64,000 nucleotides of DNA from Luteimicrobium subarcticum (GTDB taxonomy: Bacteria > Actinomycetota > Actinomycetes > Actinomycetales > Cellulomonadaceae), in NCBI RefSeq assembly GCF_002798015.1, contig NZ_PGTZ01000006.1, forward strand, positions 620,001 through 684,000, in the 5' to 3' direction. The number at the start of each line of letters is the position of its first letter. Position 1 is the first letter of the stretch. A program made the translations under genes and the position numbers. Positions 36,604 to 47,119 of the stretch are shown here, in pieces. Under the pieces are notes generated by a model. The model was not told the DNA's origin. It did not search any database and was given only the letters and a program-made list of their open reading frames with translations.

Positions 36604-37379
36604 CCGGCGAGTCTGTCACCGACGGGGACGCGGGGCGCGTGGCCCGCGTCGCGCTGGCCGCGCGGGCCCGCCGTGCGGCCCGCGACGCGGTCGACGACGA
36701 GACCGAGGAGCAGCCCGACGACGACCCCGGCGGCCACGGCGACGAGCGGCCGGTCGCCGAGCCACGCCGCGCTGAGCACGCCGATCGCGAGCGCGCAGCC
36801 GGACCACGCGACGGCTGCCACGCCGGAGAACAGCAGGAACCGGCGGCGCGGGTAGCCGACGGCGCCGGCGCTCATGTTCACGGCGACCCGTCCCACCGGG
36901 ACGTACCGCGCCGCGACGACGAGCGTGGCGCCGCGGCGGGCCAGGCCGCGCCGTGCGAGGTCGACGGCGCGTCGGCCGGCGGCACTGCGCAGGACGCGGA
37001 AGCGCTCCGTCCCGACCACCCCGCCGACCCGGTAGGCGACCTGGTCGCCCGACCACGCGCCGACGGCCGCTGCGGCCCCCAGCGCCGCGAGGCCCGGATC
37101 GCCACCGGTCCACGCGGTGACCGCGAGCGCGATGACGACGGACTCCGACGGGAGCGGGGGGAAGAAGCCGTCGACGAGGCACAGGACCCCGACGACCACG
37201 TAGACCCAGGGCGAGCCCGCGAGCGCGAGCGTCCATGCTTCGAGGCCGTGCAGCAGCGCGCCGAGCGTGTCGAGCACGTGGTCCCCCGTCCGCGCGACCG
37301 ACGGGCCGCGGCTCGGACGCCGGCGGTCGGTGCGCGACGTCCTGCTCCCAGCCTGTGGGGCGGCCGGGACGTCCGCCAT
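36600..37379 (-). CDS. DedA-family membrane protein
   Basis: The 259-residue integral membrane protein is of the DedA/VTT family. After a charged N-terminal stretch of about 40 residues come a membrane segment with VLCLVDGFFPPLPSESVVIALAV, the VGAWSGDQVAYRVG segment, a conserved RGATLVVAARYVPVGRVAVNMSAGAVGYPRRRFLLFSG stretch and two further hydrophobic helices. Some DedA proteins recycle undecaprenyl phosphate or flip phospholipids; the exact role here is not known. Stop overlaps the start of the SIP gene. Confidence 0.88.
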   Translation of the reverse strand: MADVPAAPQAGSRTSRTDRRRPSRGPSVARTGDHVLDTLGALLHGLEAWTLALAGSPWVYVVVGVLCLVDGFFPPLPSESVVIALAVTAWTGGDPGLAALGAAAAVGAWSGDQVAYRVGGVVGTERFRVLRSAAGRRAVDLARRGLARRGATLVVAARYVPVGRVAVNMSAGAVGYPRRRFLLFSGVAAVAWSGCALAIGVLSAAWLGDRPLVAVAAGVVVGLLLGLVVDRVAGRTAGPRGQRDAGHAPRVPVGDRLAG

Positions 37380-37453
37380 GGGGTGTTCCCCCCACCCGAC
37401 CCCGGTCGCCGAAGGTTCACCCGCGGGACACCCGGACGGTGCGCGCCCGTCCG

Positions 37454-38152
37454 TCAGGCGACGTCGAAGCCGAGGACGCGCCCGACGTCGGCCGTGGCGA
37501 CGCCGCCCCAGAGGCTCGCGAACGTGCTGTTCGACGCGAGCGACCGCAGCTCGGCCCGGTCGACGTACAGCGTCCCGTCGAGGTGGTCGGTCTCGTGCTG
37601 CACGATCCGTGCGGTCCAGCCCGTGAGCACCTCGTCGACGGGCCGGCCGTGCTCGTCCTGCGCGACGAGCCGCACGGACCGGTGGCGCGCGGTGACGGCC
37701 TGGTACCCGGCGACGGACAGGCAGCCCTCGTAGAAGGAGCGCCGTTCGACGTCCGGTCCCTCGCCCGGGGTGGGGACGGCCTCGTAGCGCGGGTTGACGA
37801 TCGTGCGGTGCGCCAGCGGCAGCCGCTCACGCTCCGCGGCGGCGTCCTCGTACCCGGGCGGGAACCCGGGGTCGTGGAGGACGGCGATCCGCAGACCGAT
37901 CCCGACCTGCGGCGCGGCGAGCCCGACCCCGGGGGCCGCGAGCATCGTCGCCCGCATCACGTCGAGCAGCTCGGGCAGGAGGTCGCCGAGCTGGCCGGTG
38001 TACGGCTGGGCGGGCCGGCGCAGGACGGGGTGGCCCGCCTGGACGACGGGCAGGACGCCGTCCTGCGCCGTCGCGAGCAGCGCCGCGACGTGGTCGCGCA
38101 CGCGGGGGTCGACGGTCTCCCAGGCGGTCGGGCGGGGGGCTGGCTCGCTCAT
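37454..38152 (-). CDS. def: Peptide deformylase
   Basis: Def removes the formyl group from nascent proteins. The 232-residue protein has the three metalloenzyme motifs GVGLAAPQVGIG (about residue 75), EGCLSVAGYQ (Cys ligand) and QHETDHLDGTLYVD (two His ligands and the catalytic Glu). The N-terminal 30 residues are longer than in E. coli Def, as in other actinobacterial forms. It lies between glmM and DedA on the same strand. Confidence 0.96.
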   Translation of the reverse strand: MSEPAPRPTAWETVDPRVRDHVAALLATAQDGVLPVVQAGHPVLRRPAQPYTGQLGDLLPELLDVMRATMLAAPGVGLAAPQVGIGLRIAVLHDPGFPPGYEDAAAERERLPLAHRTIVNPRYEAVPTPGEGPDVERRSFYEGCLSVAGYQAVTARHRSVRLVAQDEHGRPVDEVLTGWTARIVQHETDHLDGTLYVDRAELRSLASNSTFASLWGGVATADVGRVLGFDVA

Positions 38153-38187
38153 CGGGCCAGCCTAGCGACGGCCGCCGGGACCGCGGG

Positions 38188-39537
38188 TCACAGGGCCGTG
38201 CGTTCCAGGACGACACCGGCGAGCCGCTCGGCGACCCCGTCGGCCTCCCCCTGGGTGGCGGCCTCCACCATGACGCGCACGACGGGCTCGGTACCGGACG
38301 GCCGCAGCAGCACGCGACCGGTCTCCCCCAGCAGCTCCTCGGCCTCGGCCACCGCCGCCTGGACGGCGGGGTCGTGGTCCACGGCCGACTTGTCGACGCC
38401 GCGCACGTTCACGAGGGCCTGGGGCAGGCGCGGCACCTGCGCGGCGAGCTCGGCGAGGGTCTTGCCGCTGCGCCGCACGAGCGCCGCGAGGTGCAGCGCC
38501 GTGAGCACCCCGTCGCCCGTCGTGGCGTGCTCGGCGATGATGATGTGGCCGGACTGCTCGCCGCCCAGGTCGTAGGCGTGCTCGCGCATCGCCTCGAGGA
38601 CGTACCGGTCGCCCACCCCGGTCTGCACCGTCCGGATGCCCGCCGCCTGCATCGCGAGGACCAGGCCCAGGTTGCTCATGACGGTGACGACGAGCGTGTG
38701 GTCCGCGAGCCGTCCGTCGGCGTCGCGCGCGAGCGCGAGCATCCCGAGGATCTGGTCCCCGTCCACGACGTTCCCGTCCGCGTCCACGGCGAGGCACCGG
38801 TCTGCGTCGCCGTCGAACGCCACCCCGAAGTCCGCCCCGGACGCCACGACGACGGCCTGGAGCTGCTCCGGGTGGGTCGAGCCGCACTTCTCGTTGATGT
38901 TCCGGCCGTCGGGGCTGGCGTTGATCGCCACGACGTCGGCGCCGGCCTCCCGCAGCGCGGCGGGTCCGATCTCGCTCGCCGCGCCGTTGGCGCAGTCCAC
39001 CGCGACGCGCAGCCCGTCGAGGGGCACGTCGATCGACGTCACGAGGTGCTCGACGTAGAGCTTGCCGGCGCTGCCCCGGTCGGCGGAGATCCGGCCGACG
39101 CCCGCCCCGGTGGGGCGGTCCCACACCTCCTCGAGACGCTCCTCGATGGCGTCCTCGACGGAGTCGTCGAGCTTGTGGCCACCCCGGGTGAAGAACTTGA
39201 TGCCGTTGTCCGGCATGGGGTTGTGCGACGCGGAGATCATGACGCCGATGTCGGTGCCGAGGGCGGCCGTCAGGTGTGCCAGCCCGGGGGTGGTCAGCAC
39301 GCCGACGTCGAGGACGTCCACGCCCGCGGACGCGAGCCCGGCCGACACGGCCGCACCGAGGAACTCGCCGGAGGCGCGCGGGTCACGGGCCACGACGGCG
39401 CGCGGGCGGTGCCCCGCGAACTCGCCGGCGGAGCCGAGCACGTGCGCGGCCGCTACCCCCAGGTCGAGCGCGAGCTCGGCCGTCACGTCCCTGTTGGCGA
39501 GACCTCGCACACCGTCCGTGCCGAACAACCGCGTCAT
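38188..39537 (-). CDS. glmM: Phosphoglucosamine mutase
   Basis: GlmM converts glucosamine-6-phosphate, the GlmS product, to glucosamine-1-phosphate. The 449-residue protein begins [24 protein letters not shown], has the phosphoserine loop [17 protein letters not shown] near residue 100, the metal loop [31 protein letters not shown] and [16 protein letters not shown] chose the ATG at 39537, preceded by GAGGAGAG; an in-frame start 15 bases upstream is less likely. It lies downstream of rpsI with a terminator between. Confidence 0.97.
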   Translation of the reverse strand: MTRLFGTDGVRGLANRDVTAELALDLGVAAAHVLGSAGEFAGHRPRAVVARDPRASGEFLGAAVSAGLASAGVDVLDVGVLTTPGLAHLTAALGTDIGVMISASHNPMPDNGIKFFTRGGHKLDDSVEDAIEERLEEVWDRPTGAGVGRISADRGSAGKLYVEHLVTSIDVPLDGLRVAVDCANGAASEIGPAALREAGADVVAINASPDGRNINEKCGSTHPEQLQAVVVASGADFGVAFDGDADRCLAVDADGNVVDGDQILGMLALARDADGRLADHTLVVTVMSNLGLVLAMQAAGIRTVQTGVGDRYVLEAMREHAYDLGGEQSGHIIIAEHATTGDGVLTALHLAALVRRSGKTLAELAAQVPRLPQALVNVRGVDKSAVDHDPAVQAAVAEAEELLGETGRVLLRPSGTEPVVRVMVEAATQGEADGVAERLAGVVLERTAL

Positions 39538-39629
39538 GTCTCTCCTCGTCAAGGTCAGTGAGGTGTCACTGAGGTGCTGGGGTCGTACCCGCGGCGCTGG
39601 AAGTGGTGCTCACAAACCCCCGGGTACGC

Positions 39630-39665
39630 CGAAGGCCCCGACGGAAGCATCCGTCGGGGCCTTCG
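39630..39665 (-). terminator. Terminator after rpsI
   Basis: Perfect 16-base arms (39630-39645 and 39650-39665) with a 4-base loop lie 16 bases past the rpsI stop codon. Confidence 0.88.
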
Positions 39666-39680
39666 AACGTGCGCGCTGGA

Positions 39681-40169
39681 TCAGCGCTTGGAGTACTGCG
39701 GAGCCTTGCGGGCCTTCTTGAGACCGGCCTTCTTGCGCTCCACGACGCGGGCGTCGCGGGTGAGGAAGCCGGCCTTCTTGAGCGCCGGGCGGTTGCTCTC
39801 CTCGTCGATCTCGTTGAGCGCGCGGGCGATGCCGAGACGCAGCGCGCCGGCCTGGCCCGTGATGCCGCCACCCGTGATGCGGGCGATGACGTCGAAGCGG
39901 CCCTCGAGGTCGAGGAGGGTGAACGGCGAGCCCACGAGCTGCTGGTTCACCTTGTTCGGGAAGTAGTCCTCGAGCGTGCGGCCGTTGATCTTCCACTGGC
40001 CGGTGCCGGGGACGAGGCGAACGCGAGCGATCGCCTCCTTGCGGCGACCCAGGGCCTGCCCGGGTGCCGTGACGGACTGGCCGCGACCCTGCTGGGGGGC
40101 GGCAGTCTCGGTGGTGTAAGTGCTGGGGGTCTCGTCCAGCTGGTCGTTCTCGACGGTGGTCTCAGCCAC
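39681..40169 (-). CDS. rpsI: 30S ribosomal protein S9
   Basis: The 162-residue protein ends in the tRNA-contacting [12 protein letters not shown] tail typical of S9 and contains [17 protein letters not shown] and [21 protein letters not shown]. About 35 extra N-terminal residues (Thr/Glu/Gln-rich) precede the conserved core, as in many actinobacterial S9 proteins. Start GTG at 40169. It is cotranscribed with rplM, 46 bases upstream. Confidence 0.97.
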   Translation of the reverse strand: MAETTVENDQLDETPSTYTTETAAPQQGRGQSVTAPGQALGRRKEAIARVRLVPGTGQWKINGRTLEDYFPNKVNQQLVGSPFTLLDLEGRFDVIARITGGGITGQAGALRLGIARALNEIDEESNRPALKKAGFLTRDARVVERKKAGLKKARKAPQYSKR

Positions 40170-40215
40170 TGGGATGTCCTCGCGTCCTTCGGTTCGTCAG
40201 CTCAGGAGCCGGAGC

Positions 40216-40659
40216 TCACTGGGCGACCTGAGTGATCTCGAACGGCTTCGGCTGCTGAGCGGTGTGCGGGTGCGTGGCACCCGCGTACACCTTCAGCTTG
40301 CCGAACTGAGCGCGGCCGAGGCTGGTCTTGGGGAGCATGCCCTTGACGGCCTTCTCGACGGCCCGCTCGGGGTGCTTGTCGAGGAGGTCGGCGTAGCTGG
40401 TCGCCCGCAGGCCACCCGGGTAACCCGAGTGGCTGTAGGCCATCTTCTGCTCGCGCTTGTTGCCGCTGAGGGCGACCTTGTCAGCGTTGATCACGATGAC
40501 GAAGTCGCCGCCGTCGACGTGCGGCGCGAAGGTGGCCTTGTGCTTGCCACGCAGCAGCGTGGCGACGTGGCTCGCGAGACGGCCCAGGACGACGTCGGTC
40601 GCGTCGATGACGTACCAGTCGCGCTGGACGTCGCCGGGCTTCGGGGTGTACGTACGCAC
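40216..40659 (-). CDS. rplM: 50S ribosomal protein L13
   Basis: The 147-residue protein begins [30 protein letters not shown] and contains [26 protein letters not shown] and [15 protein letters not shown], all canonical. The GTG at 40659 gives the normal N-terminus. It has a leader of about 180 bases from a promoter overlapping the end of trhO; no known L13 leader motif could be verified. Confidence 0.97.
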   Translation of the reverse strand: MRTYTPKPGDVQRDWYVIDATDVVLGRLASHVATLLRGKHKATFAPHVDGGDFVIVINADKVALSGNKREQKMAYSHSGYPGGLRATSYADLLDKHPERAVEKAVKGMLPKTSLGRAQFGKLKVYAGATHPHTAQQPKPFEITQVAQ

Positions 40660-40843
40660 TGTCGTAGCCTTCGTTTCGGTTCGGTCTTCTTCGGCGCAGA
40701 GAACTGCGTCCGACGAGTGTTCGTCTGAGCGCTCCAGAAGCCTGCCTCCGACCGTTTCCCGGACGTGACGGGCCAGCGAGTGGGCGCACGGTTCCGTCAG
40801 CGGTTCGAGCAGGGGGTCGGGCAAGGAAGCACAACGACTATCC

Positions 40844-40873
40844 AGGGTAGCCCGGGACACCGAGCGAGGTCAA
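40844..40873 (-). promoter_or_regulatory. Promoter of rplM-rpsI
   Basis: TTGACC (40868-40873) and TACCCT (40844-40849) on the minus strand are 18 bases apart. The -35 overlaps the trhO stop codon. Predicted leader about 180 bases. Confidence 0.65.
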
Positions 40874-41790
40874 AGCCGGGCCCCGTGACGTGCCTCATGC
40901 CCGGGTCGCTCCGCGACGCACGCGGCGCACCGGCCCACACGGGCGAGCGGCTCGCAGCCCGCGCAGAACAGCCGCAGCGTGCGGCACGACGGGTCCGCAC
41001 AGTTCTCGTAGCGGGCCGCCTCGCCGCCGCACACGGTGCACCGGCCGAGCGACCGGGCCGCGTGCGAGAACTCCACGTGCCGGCGCTCGTCGAAGACGTA
41101 CAGCGAGCCGTCCCACAGGCCGTCGTCGCCGAACTGCTCGCCGTAGCGCACCACCCCGCCGTCCAGCTGGTACACCTCGGTGAAGCCGCGGTCCACCAGC
41201 AGCGCCGACAGGACCTCGCAGCGCACACCACCCGTGCAGTAGGTCACGACGGGCCGGTCGCGCAGGCCGTCCAGACCCCCGCTGTCCAACAGGTCCACGA
41301 AGTCCCGGGTCGTCGCCACCGGCGGGACGACGGCGCCGCGGAACCGGCCGATCTCGGCCTCCATCGCGTTGCGGCCGTCGAGCATCACGACGTCGTCGCC
41401 GCGCGCCGCCACGAGGTCGTGCAGCGCCTGGGGTGTCAGCCGCGCGCCGCCGCCGACCACCCCGTCCGCGTCGACCCGCACCCGCTCGGGCACACCGAAC
41501 GCGACGAGCTCCGGCCGCACCTTGACCGAGAGGCGGGGGAAGTCGGCGCCCGTGCCCGCCGACCACTTGACGTCGAGGTCGCGCAGACCCGGGTGCTCGC
41601 GCGTCGACTTGAGGTACTGCTTGAGGTCCTCGACCGTCCCACCGAGCGTGACGTTCATGCCGTGGGGCGCCACGATCACCCGACCCGTCAGCGACCACCG
41701 CTCGCCCAGGGCACGCTGCCACAGCCGGACCGCCTCGGGGTCGGGCAGCGGCGTGAAGGCGTAGAAGAGCACGATCTTGTGGACGGCCAT
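40870..41790 (-). CDS. trhO: tRNA uridine(34) hydroxylase, rhodanese-related (TrhO/YceA)
   Basis: TrhO hydroxylates uridine 34 of some tRNAs with O2. The 306-residue protein has the N-terminal UPF0176 domain ([35 protein letters not shown]) and a central rhodanese domain with the reactive Cys in [15 protein letters not shown] near residue 200. A C-terminal cysteine-rich part ([29 protein letters not shown]) probably binds zinc and is usual for the longer form. Divergent from the DUF5709 gene. Confidence 0.92.
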   Translation of the reverse strand: MAVHKIVLFYAFTPLPDPEAVRLWQRALGERWSLTGRVIVAPHGMNVTLGGTVEDLKQYLKSTREHPGLRDLDVKWSAGTGADFPRLSVKVRPELVAFGVPERVRVDADGVVGGGARLTPQALHDLVAARGDDVVMLDGRNAMEAEIGRFRGAVVPPVATTRDFVDLLDSGGLDGLRDRPVVTYCTGGVRCEVLSALLVDRGFTEVYQLDGGVVRYGEQFGDDGLWDGSLYVFDERRHVEFSHAARSLGRCTVCGGEAARYENCADPSCRTLRLFCAGCEPLARVGRCAACVAERPGHEARHGARL

Positions 41791-41845
41791 GCCTCCAGGA
41801 TACGAAGCGCGTGCATGCGCCCCGAGCCGGTGCGAGTGTGGAGGG

Positions 41846-42262
41846 ATGAGCCAGGACACCACCGGCACCAGCCCGGAGCCCGAGTACACCGCCGAGGGCG
41901 ACAACGACCAGCTCGACGCGCAGGACACGCTCGTCGACCGAGGGGTCGACGACCCGCTCGACGAGGGCTACGTCGTGCCCGAGCGCGACCGGAAGAACCA
42001 CTGGGGCGAGACCGCCTACGAGGAGGCGAGCGGCGAGCCGCTCGACCTGCGCCTCTCCGAGGAGGAGCCGGACACCACCCTCGAGGACGACGACGAGGAG
42101 GACGAGGAGGAGGGTGTCGACACCACCCGCGCCGGCCGCCTGGCGGAGGACCCCGACGCCATCGGACGCGGCAACGACGTCTTCGCGACGGACGAAGGCA
42201 TCTCCGGTGCCGCCGCGAGCGCCGAGGAGGCCGCCGTCCACGTCGTCGACGACGAGACCTGA
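41846..42262 (+). CDS. DUF5709 family acidic protein
   Basis: The 138-residue protein is very acidic, with a run of Asp/Glu at about residues 75-90 ([19 protein letters not shown]) and no hydrophobic segment. [26 protein letters not shown] and [12 protein letters not shown] match actinobacterial DUF5709 proteins of unknown function. It is likely to be largely disordered. Its stop codon is embedded in a hairpin shared with truA. Confidence 0.78.
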   Translation: MSQDTTGTSPEPEYTAEGDNDQLDAQDTLVDRGVDDPLDEGYVVPERDRKNHWGETAYEEASGEPLDLRLSEEEPDTTLEDDDEEDEEEGVDTTRAGRLAEDPDAIGRGNDVFATDEGISGAAASAEEAAVHVVDDET

Positions 42263-42285
42263 TCCCCTCGGGCGCCGAGGGGATC
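42261..42285. terminator. Bidirectional terminator spanning two stop codons
   Basis: 11-base perfect arms (42261-42271 and 42275-42285). The hairpin contains the end of the DUF5709 stop and the truA stop, so both genes end inside it. Confidence 0.8.
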
Positions 42286-43216
42286 AGCCCCGGGCGACGG
42301 CACCGCCCCCGGGGGCGTCCTCCCACACGTCCTCGTCCATGCGGACCGCCCGCACCCGCTCGGCCCGCGCCGCGAGCTCGGCGTCGGGCGGGTACACGAC
42401 CTCCTCCAGGGTGAGGCCGTGCGGGGGCACCACGCCGCCCGCGGCGCTGCGCTCGCGAGACGCCAGCACCTGAGCCGGCCAGGCCGTGCTCCGTCGCCCC
42501 TCGCCGACCGCGAGGCTCGTCCCGACGAGGGCCCGCACCATGTTGTGGCAGAACGCGTCGGCACGGACCGTCGCCACGACGAGACCCGCGTCCGGGCCAC
42601 CCGTCGGGCGCGCCCACGTGAGCTCGACGAGCTCACGGATCGTCGTCGCCCCCGGGCGGGGCTTGCAGAACGCCGCGAAGTCCCGCACGCCGAGCAGCGG
42701 CAGCGCCGCCTCGTGCATCGCGTCGACGTCCAGCGGCCGGCGCGTCCACAGCACCTCGGCCCGCCGCAGCGGGTCGCGGAGGTCCGGTCGGTCCGCGACG
42801 CGGTACGCGTAGCGACGCTGCAACGCCGAGAACCGCGCGTCGAAACCCGCGGGTGCGACGGACGCCGCCCGGACGACCACGTCACGCGGCAGGACGCCGC
42901 CCAGCCGCGTCACGAGGCACTCCCCCGCCGGCCGACCCGCACGGTCCGGCAGCGCGGCCCACTGCCGCGGCGTGAGGTCGACGTGGGCCACCTGACCCCG
43001 GGCGTGCACCCCCGAGTCCGTGCGACCGGCCACCTGGACCCGGGGCGTCGGCTCGTCGCGCTGCGCGGACCGCAGCACCGTGGTGAGCGCGTCCTCGAGG
43101 CTGCCCTGCACGGTCCGGAGCGCAGGCTGGCGCGCCCAGCCGGCGAAGTCGGTGCCGTCATAGGCGATGTCGAGGCGCACGCGCACGGGTGTCGTCCCGT
43201 CGGTTCGTTCGGTCAC
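42284..43216 (-). CDS. truA: tRNA pseudouridine(38-40) synthase
   Basis: TruA modifies uridines 38-40 in the tRNA anticodon arm. The 310-residue protein has [31 protein letters not shown], the catalytic [18 protein letters not shown] (Asp near residue 65), [10 protein letters not shown] and [23 protein letters not shown] at 43216 is the start. In many actinobacteria truA directly follows rplQ; here the ROK and LhgO genes lie between them on the other strand. Confidence 0.95.
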   Translation of the reverse strand: MTERTDGTTPVRVRLDIAYDGTDFAGWARQPALRTVQGSLEDALTTVLRSAQRDEPTPRVQVAGRTDSGVHARGQVAHVDLTPRQWAALPDRAGRPAGECLVTRLGGVLPRDVVVRAASVAPAGFDARFSALQRRYAYRVADRPDLRDPLRRAEVLWTRRPLDVDAMHEAALPLLGVRDFAAFCKPRPGATTIRELVELTWARPTGGPDAGLVVATVRADAFCHNMVRALVGTSLAVGEGRRSTAWPAQVLASRERSAAGGVVPPHGLTLEEVVYPPDAELAARAERVRAVRMDEDVWEDAPGGGAVARG

Positions 43217-43265
43217 AGGTCCATCGTCCCCCGAAACCCGCGCACCCACGCCTACGCTGGACGGC

Positions 43266-44033
43266 ATGCGCAGCGACGACGCCACGACGACCCTGTCCGT
43301 CGACTGCGGCGGCGGCCACCTCAAGGCCGCCGTGCTCGACGTCTCCGGCACCCAGCGGGCCGAGCCCGTCCGCGTCCCGACGCCCTACCCGCTGCCGCCC
43401 GAGAAGCTCGTCGAGACGATCGCCGGGATCGCCGGGAGCCTCCCCGACGCCGACCGCGTCACCGTCGGCATGCCCGGCATGATCCGCCGCGGCGTCGTCG
43501 TCCACACCCCCCACTACGTGTGCCCGCGCGGGCCGCGCACCCCGGTGTCCGCGGACCTCGTCGCGCAGTGGCGCAGCTTCGACATGCAGGGCGCCGTCGC
43601 GGCCCGCCTCGGGCTCCCCGCGCTCGTCCTCAACGATGCCGAGGTCCACGGGGCGGGCGTCATCGCCGCGTCCGGCCTCGAGCTCGTCCTCACGCTCGGG
43701 ACCGGGCTCGGGTCGTCCCTGTTCCTCGGCGGCAGCCTGTCCCCGCACCTCGAGTGGTCGCACCTCCCGCGCGGGCGCTCCACCTACGACGAGTACATCG
43801 GCGAGCCGGAGCGCCGACGCCTCGGCAGCGCCCTGTGGTCCCGCCGCGTCGTGCGGGTCGTCGACGGGCTCCGACCCGTCGTGTGGTGGGACCGGCTCTA
43901 CCTGGGCGGCGGGAACTCCCGGCGGATCACTCCGAACGCGCTCACGCGCCTCGGTGACGACGTCGTCGTCGTCCCGAACTCGGCCGCCCTCGTCGGCGGG
44001 GCGCGCGCCTGGTCCCTCCCCCGGCACGAGTGA
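43266..44033 (+). CDS. ROK-family kinase, polyphosphate glucokinase-like
   Basis: The 255-residue sugar kinase has the phosphate-1 motif [62 protein letters not shown], the substrate region [18 protein letters not shown] and [10 protein letters not shown]. Length and the LNDA / LTLGTGLGS wording resemble actinobacterial polyphosphate/ATP glucokinases, but the ROK zinc motif CxCGxxGCxE is absent. Glucose as substrate and polyphosphate as donor are inferences. It is divergent from truA and upstream of the LhgO gene. Confidence 0.8.
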   Translation: MRSDDATTTLSVDCGGGHLKAAVLDVSGTQRAEPVRVPTPYPLPPEKLVETIAGIAGSLPDADRVTVGMPGMIRRGVVVHTPHYVCPRGPRTPVSADLVAQWRSFDMQGAVAARLGLPALVLNDAEVHGAGVIAASGLELVLTLGTGLGSSLFLGGSLSPHLEWSHLPRGRSTYDEYIGEPERRRLGSALWSRRVVRVVDGLRPVVWWDRLYLGGGNSRRITPNALTRLGDDVVVVPNSAALVGGARAWSLPRHE

Positions 44034-44100
44034 CGACCCCCGGCCGGCGCCCCCGCAGCGCCGGCCCCCCGCACGCACCCCGAGGTGTGAGACTGCTCGC

Positions 44101-45294
44101 ATGACCAGGAAGATCGCCGTCGTGGGCGGCGGCATCGTCGGCACCGCCCTCGCCCGCGAGCTCGTCCGCCGCGACCTCGGGGACGTCACCGTCCTCGAGA
44201 AGGAGGACCGCCTCGCCGCCCACCAGACGGGCCACAACTCCGGTGTCGTGCACGCCGGGCTCTACTACGCCCCCGGGTCGCTCAAAGCACGGCTCTGCGC
44301 CACCGGCCGGGCCCTCCTGCAGGACTTCTGCGCCGAGAAGGGGCTGCCGTTCCGCGAGCTCGGCAAGCTCGTCGTCGCCGTCGACGAGTCCGAGCTGCGG
44401 GCGCTCGCGGAGATCGAGCGACGGTCGCGCGCGAACGGCGTCCCGGACCTGGAGCGGATCGACGACGTGGGCCGGCTGCGCGAGATCGAGCCGCACGCGG
44501 CGGGCGTCGCCGCCGTGCACTCCCCGCGCACCGCTGCGGTCGACTACCCGGCCGTGACCGAGGCCATGGCCGACGACGTGCGCCGTGCAGGCGGTCGCAT
44601 CGTTCTCCGTGAGGAGGTCACTGGTCTCCGGATCGTGGGGCCGAGGGTCCGTGTCACCACGGCGGGCACCGACGACGTGTACGACCGGGTCGTGGTCTGC
44701 GCCGGGCTCCAGTCCGACGTCGTCGCGCGCCTCGTCGGGGCGGACCCGTCGCCGCGCATCCTGCCGTTCCGCGGCGAGTACTGGAGCCTCGCGCCCGACC
44801 GGTCGGACCTGGTGCACGGCATGATCTACCCCGTCCCCGATCCGCGCTTCCCGTTCCTCGGCGTCCACTTCACGCGCGGCGTCGACGACCTCGTGCACGT
44901 GGGACCCAACGCGGTCCCCGCCCTCGCGCGGGAGGGCTACGGCTGGTCTGCGGTGTCGCTGCGGGACACGTGGGGGTCTCTCACCTGGCCGGGCGCCCTG
45001 CCGCTCGCGCGCCAGCACTGGAGGATGGGCCTCGACGAGATCTCCGCCTCGCTCGTGAAGTCCCGCTACTACCGCAAGGCGCGCCGCTTCGTCCCCGAGC
45101 TCCGGCCCGACGACCTCGTGGCCCGCGCGGGTGCGGGGGTCCGCGCCCAGGCGTGGGGACGCGACGGCGCCCTCCTCGACGACTTCGCCGTCGACACCGT
45201 GGGGCCCGTCACTCTGGTGCGCAACGCGCCCTCGCCCGCGGCGACGTCGTCGATGGCCATCGCCCAGCACCTCGTGCGCGAGCACCTGCGCTGA
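44101..45294 (+). CDS. lhgO: L-2-hydroxyglutarate oxidase (LhgO-like FAD oxidoreductase)
   Basis: LhgO oxidises L-2-hydroxyglutarate to 2-oxoglutarate. The 397-residue protein has the FAD-binding IAVVGGGIVGTALARELVRR start, the HQTGHNSGVVHAGLYYAPGSLKARLCATGR stretch that marks this family, PFRGEYWSLAPDR, YPVPDPRFPFLGVHFTRG and GVRAQAWGRDGALLDDFAVD. No CsiD or other glutarate-pathway genes are visible, so the physiological role may be metabolite repair. It converges on rplQ with a terminator between. Confidence 0.9.
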   Translation: MTRKIAVVGGGIVGTALARELVRRDLGDVTVLEKEDRLAAHQTGHNSGVVHAGLYYAPGSLKARLCATGRALLQDFCAEKGLPFRELGKLVVAVDESELRALAEIERRSRANGVPDLERIDDVGRLREIEPHAAGVAAVHSPRTAAVDYPAVTEAMADDVRRAGGRIVLREEVTGLRIVGPRVRVTTAGTDDVYDRVVVCAGLQSDVVARLVGADPSPRILPFRGEYWSLAPDRSDLVHGMIYPVPDPRFPFLGVHFTRGVDDLVHVGPNAVPALAREGYGWSAVSLRDTWGSLTWPGALPLARQHWRMGLDEISASLVKSRYYRKARRFVPELRPDDLVARAGAGVRAQAWGRDGALLDDFAVDTVGPVTLVRNAPSPAATSSMAIAQHLVREHLR

Positions 45295-45301
45295 CGCGGA
45301 A

Positions 45302-45332
45302 GGGCCCGGCCCGCACGACGCGGACCGGGCCC
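45302..45332. terminator. Terminator between lhgO and rplQ
   Basis: A 12-pair imperfect stem (45302-45314 with 45320-45332) in the convergent gap terminates the alpha operon on one side and lhgO on the other. Confidence 0.75.
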
Positions 45333-45351
45333 CTCCAGGCGGTGCAGAGGC

Positions 45352-45888
45352 TCAGGCCTCGGACTTCTCCTCGGCGGCAGCCTCGGTGGCGGTCTCCTCG
45401 GCCGGAGCCTCGGTCGCCTCGGCGGCCGGGGTCTCCTCGGCCTTCTCCGCCTTCTTGGCCGGAGCGGACTTCTTCGCCGACCGCGCGGTGGCCTTCTCGG
45501 CCTCCTTGACGACGGCCTGCTTCGGGCTCACCGGCTCGAGCACGAGCTCGATGACCGCCATGGGCGCGTTGTCACCCTTGCGGTTGCCGACCTTCGTGAT
45601 GCGCGTGTAGCCGCCCTGGCGCTCGGCCATCGTGGGGGCGATCTCCGTGAAGAGCGTGTGGACGACGCTCTTGTCGCGCACGACGGTCAGGACGCGACGG
45701 CGTGCCGCGAGGTCGCCGCGCTTCGCGAACGTGATGAGACGCTCCGCGAGGGGACGCAGGCGCTTCGCCTTCGTCTCGGTCGTGGTGATGCGGCCGTGCT
45801 CGAAGAGGGCCGTCGCGAGGTTCGCGAGGATGAGGCGCTCGTGAGCCGGGCCACCGCCGAGACGCGGACCCTTGGTGGGGGTAGGCAT
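45352..45888 (-). CDS. rplQ: 50S ribosomal protein L17 with long C-terminal tail
   Basis: Residues 1-120 are a normal L17 ([72 protein letters not shown]). The remaining about 58 residues are a low-complexity Lys/Ala/Glu tail ([19 protein letters not shown] and onward). It is the last gene of the alpha cluster, 105 bases after rpoA. Confidence 0.97.
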   Translation of the reverse strand: MPTPTKGPRLGGGPAHERLILANLATALFEHGRITTTETKAKRLRPLAERLITFAKRGDLAARRRVLTVVRDKSVVHTLFTEIAPTMAERQGGYTRITKVGNRKGDNAPMAVIELVLEPVSPKQAVVKEAEKATARSAKKSAPAKKAEKAEETPAAEATEAPAEETATEAAAEEKSEA

Positions 45889-45993
45889 GGATCTTGCTCC
45901 TTCGTGGGCTGAGGCCCGGGCCGGACCCGTTCCTCAGTGCGTGGGATGACGGCGGGCGACCTGGGCCGCCCGCCCGTTCAGTGCTCTAGCGCG

Positions 45994-46995
45994 TCAGTAG
46001 CTCTGCTCGTCGTCCGAATAGTCCTCGTCGCCGTAGTAGGCGGTCGAGGGGTCGAAGTCCAGCGGCGAGTCCTTGAGCGAGAGGCCCAGCTTCTGGAGCT
46101 TCTCGGTGACCTCGCCGATCGACTTCGCACCGAAGTTGCGGATGTCGAGCAGGTCCGCCTCGCTGCGCGCGACAAGCTCACCCACGGTGTGGATGCCCTC
46201 ACGCTTGAGGCAGTTGTACGAACGGATCGAGAGGTTGAGCTCCTCGATCGGCAGCGCGAGGTCAGCGGCGAGCGCGGCGTCGGTCGGCGACGGGCCGATC
46301 TCGATGCCCTCGGCCTCGACGTTGAGCTCACGGGCCAGGCCGAACAGCTCGGTCAGCGTGCGACCGGCCGACGCGAGGGCGTCGCGCGGCGAGATCGCCG
46401 GCTTCGTCTCGACGTCCACGATCAGCTTGTCGAAGTCCGTGCGCTGCTCGACACGCGTCGCCTCGACCTTGTAGGTCACCTTGAGGACCGGCGAGTAGAT
46501 CGAGTCGACCGGGATGCGACCGATCTCGGCGTCGTAGGACTTGTTCTGGTTGGCCGACACGTAGCCGCGGCCGCGCTCGACCGTCAGCTCGATCTCGAGC
46601 TTGGCCGAGTCGTCGAGCGTCGCGACGTGCAGGTCGGGGTTGTGCACCTCGATGCCCGCCGGCGGGATGATGTCGGCCGCCGTGACGACTCCACCCTGCT
46701 TGCGCAGGTACATGACCACCGGCTCGTCGTTGTCCGAGGACACGACAAGGTTCTTGAGGTTGAGGATGATCTCGGTGACATCCTCCTTCACGCCGGGGAT
46801 CGTCGAGAACTCGTGCAGGACGCCCTCGATGCGGACCGACGTCACCGCCGCGCCCGGGATGGACGACAGCAGCGTGCGGCGCAGCGAGTTACCGAGCGTG
46901 TAGCCGAAGCCCGGCTCGAGCGGCTCAATGGAGAAGCGCGAGCGGTACTCGGAGATGACCTCTTCGGTCAGGGTGGGGCGCTGTGCGATGAGCAC
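45994..46995 (-). CDS. rpoA: DNA-directed RNA polymerase alpha subunit
   Basis: The 333-residue protein begins [40 protein letters not shown]. The N-terminal assembly domain reaches about residue 235. The C-terminal DNA-binding domain has [23 protein letters not shown] and [20 protein letters not shown] short acidic, Asp/Tyr-rich C-terminus follows. A strong hairpin lies between rpsK and this gene, in the place where rpsD is found in many actinobacteria. Confidence 0.98.
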   Translation of the reverse strand: MLIAQRPTLTEEVISEYRSRFSIEPLEPGFGYTLGNSLRRTLLSSIPGAAVTSVRIEGVLHEFSTIPGVKEDVTEIILNLKNLVVSSDNDEPVVMYLRKQGGVVTAADIIPPAGIEVHNPDLHVATLDDSAKLEIELTVERGRGYVSANQNKSYDAEIGRIPVDSIYSPVLKVTYKVEATRVEQRTDFDKLIVDVETKPAISPRDALASAGRTLTELFGLARELNVEAEGIEIGPSPTDAALAADLALPIEELNLSIRSYNCLKREGIHTVGELVARSEADLLDIRNFGAKSIGEVTEKLQKLGLSLKDSPLDFDPSTAYYGDEDYSDDEQSY

Positions 46996-47086
46996 TGGTG
47001 GGTTCCTTTCGGTGTGCGTCCGCCATATGACGCATCACGGGGGGAGGGTGGCCGTGCGGCAGGTATCGGTCTGCCTGACGCACGAG

Positions 47087-47119
47087 CGCTGCGGGACGTG
47101 CTGGGCACGTCCCGCAGCG
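47087..47119 (-). terminator. Hairpin between rpsK and rpoA
   Basis: Perfect 15-base arms (47087-47101 and 47105-47119) with a 3-base loop begin 8 bases past the rpsK stop. It has no T-run, so it could attenuate or stabilise the message rather than fully terminate it. Confidence 0.7.

Noticed and set aside
40660-40843. L13-type autoregulatory leader in front of rplM
   Set aside because: The leader is long enough, but I could not find the conserved stem described in other bacteria; covariance searching would be needed.
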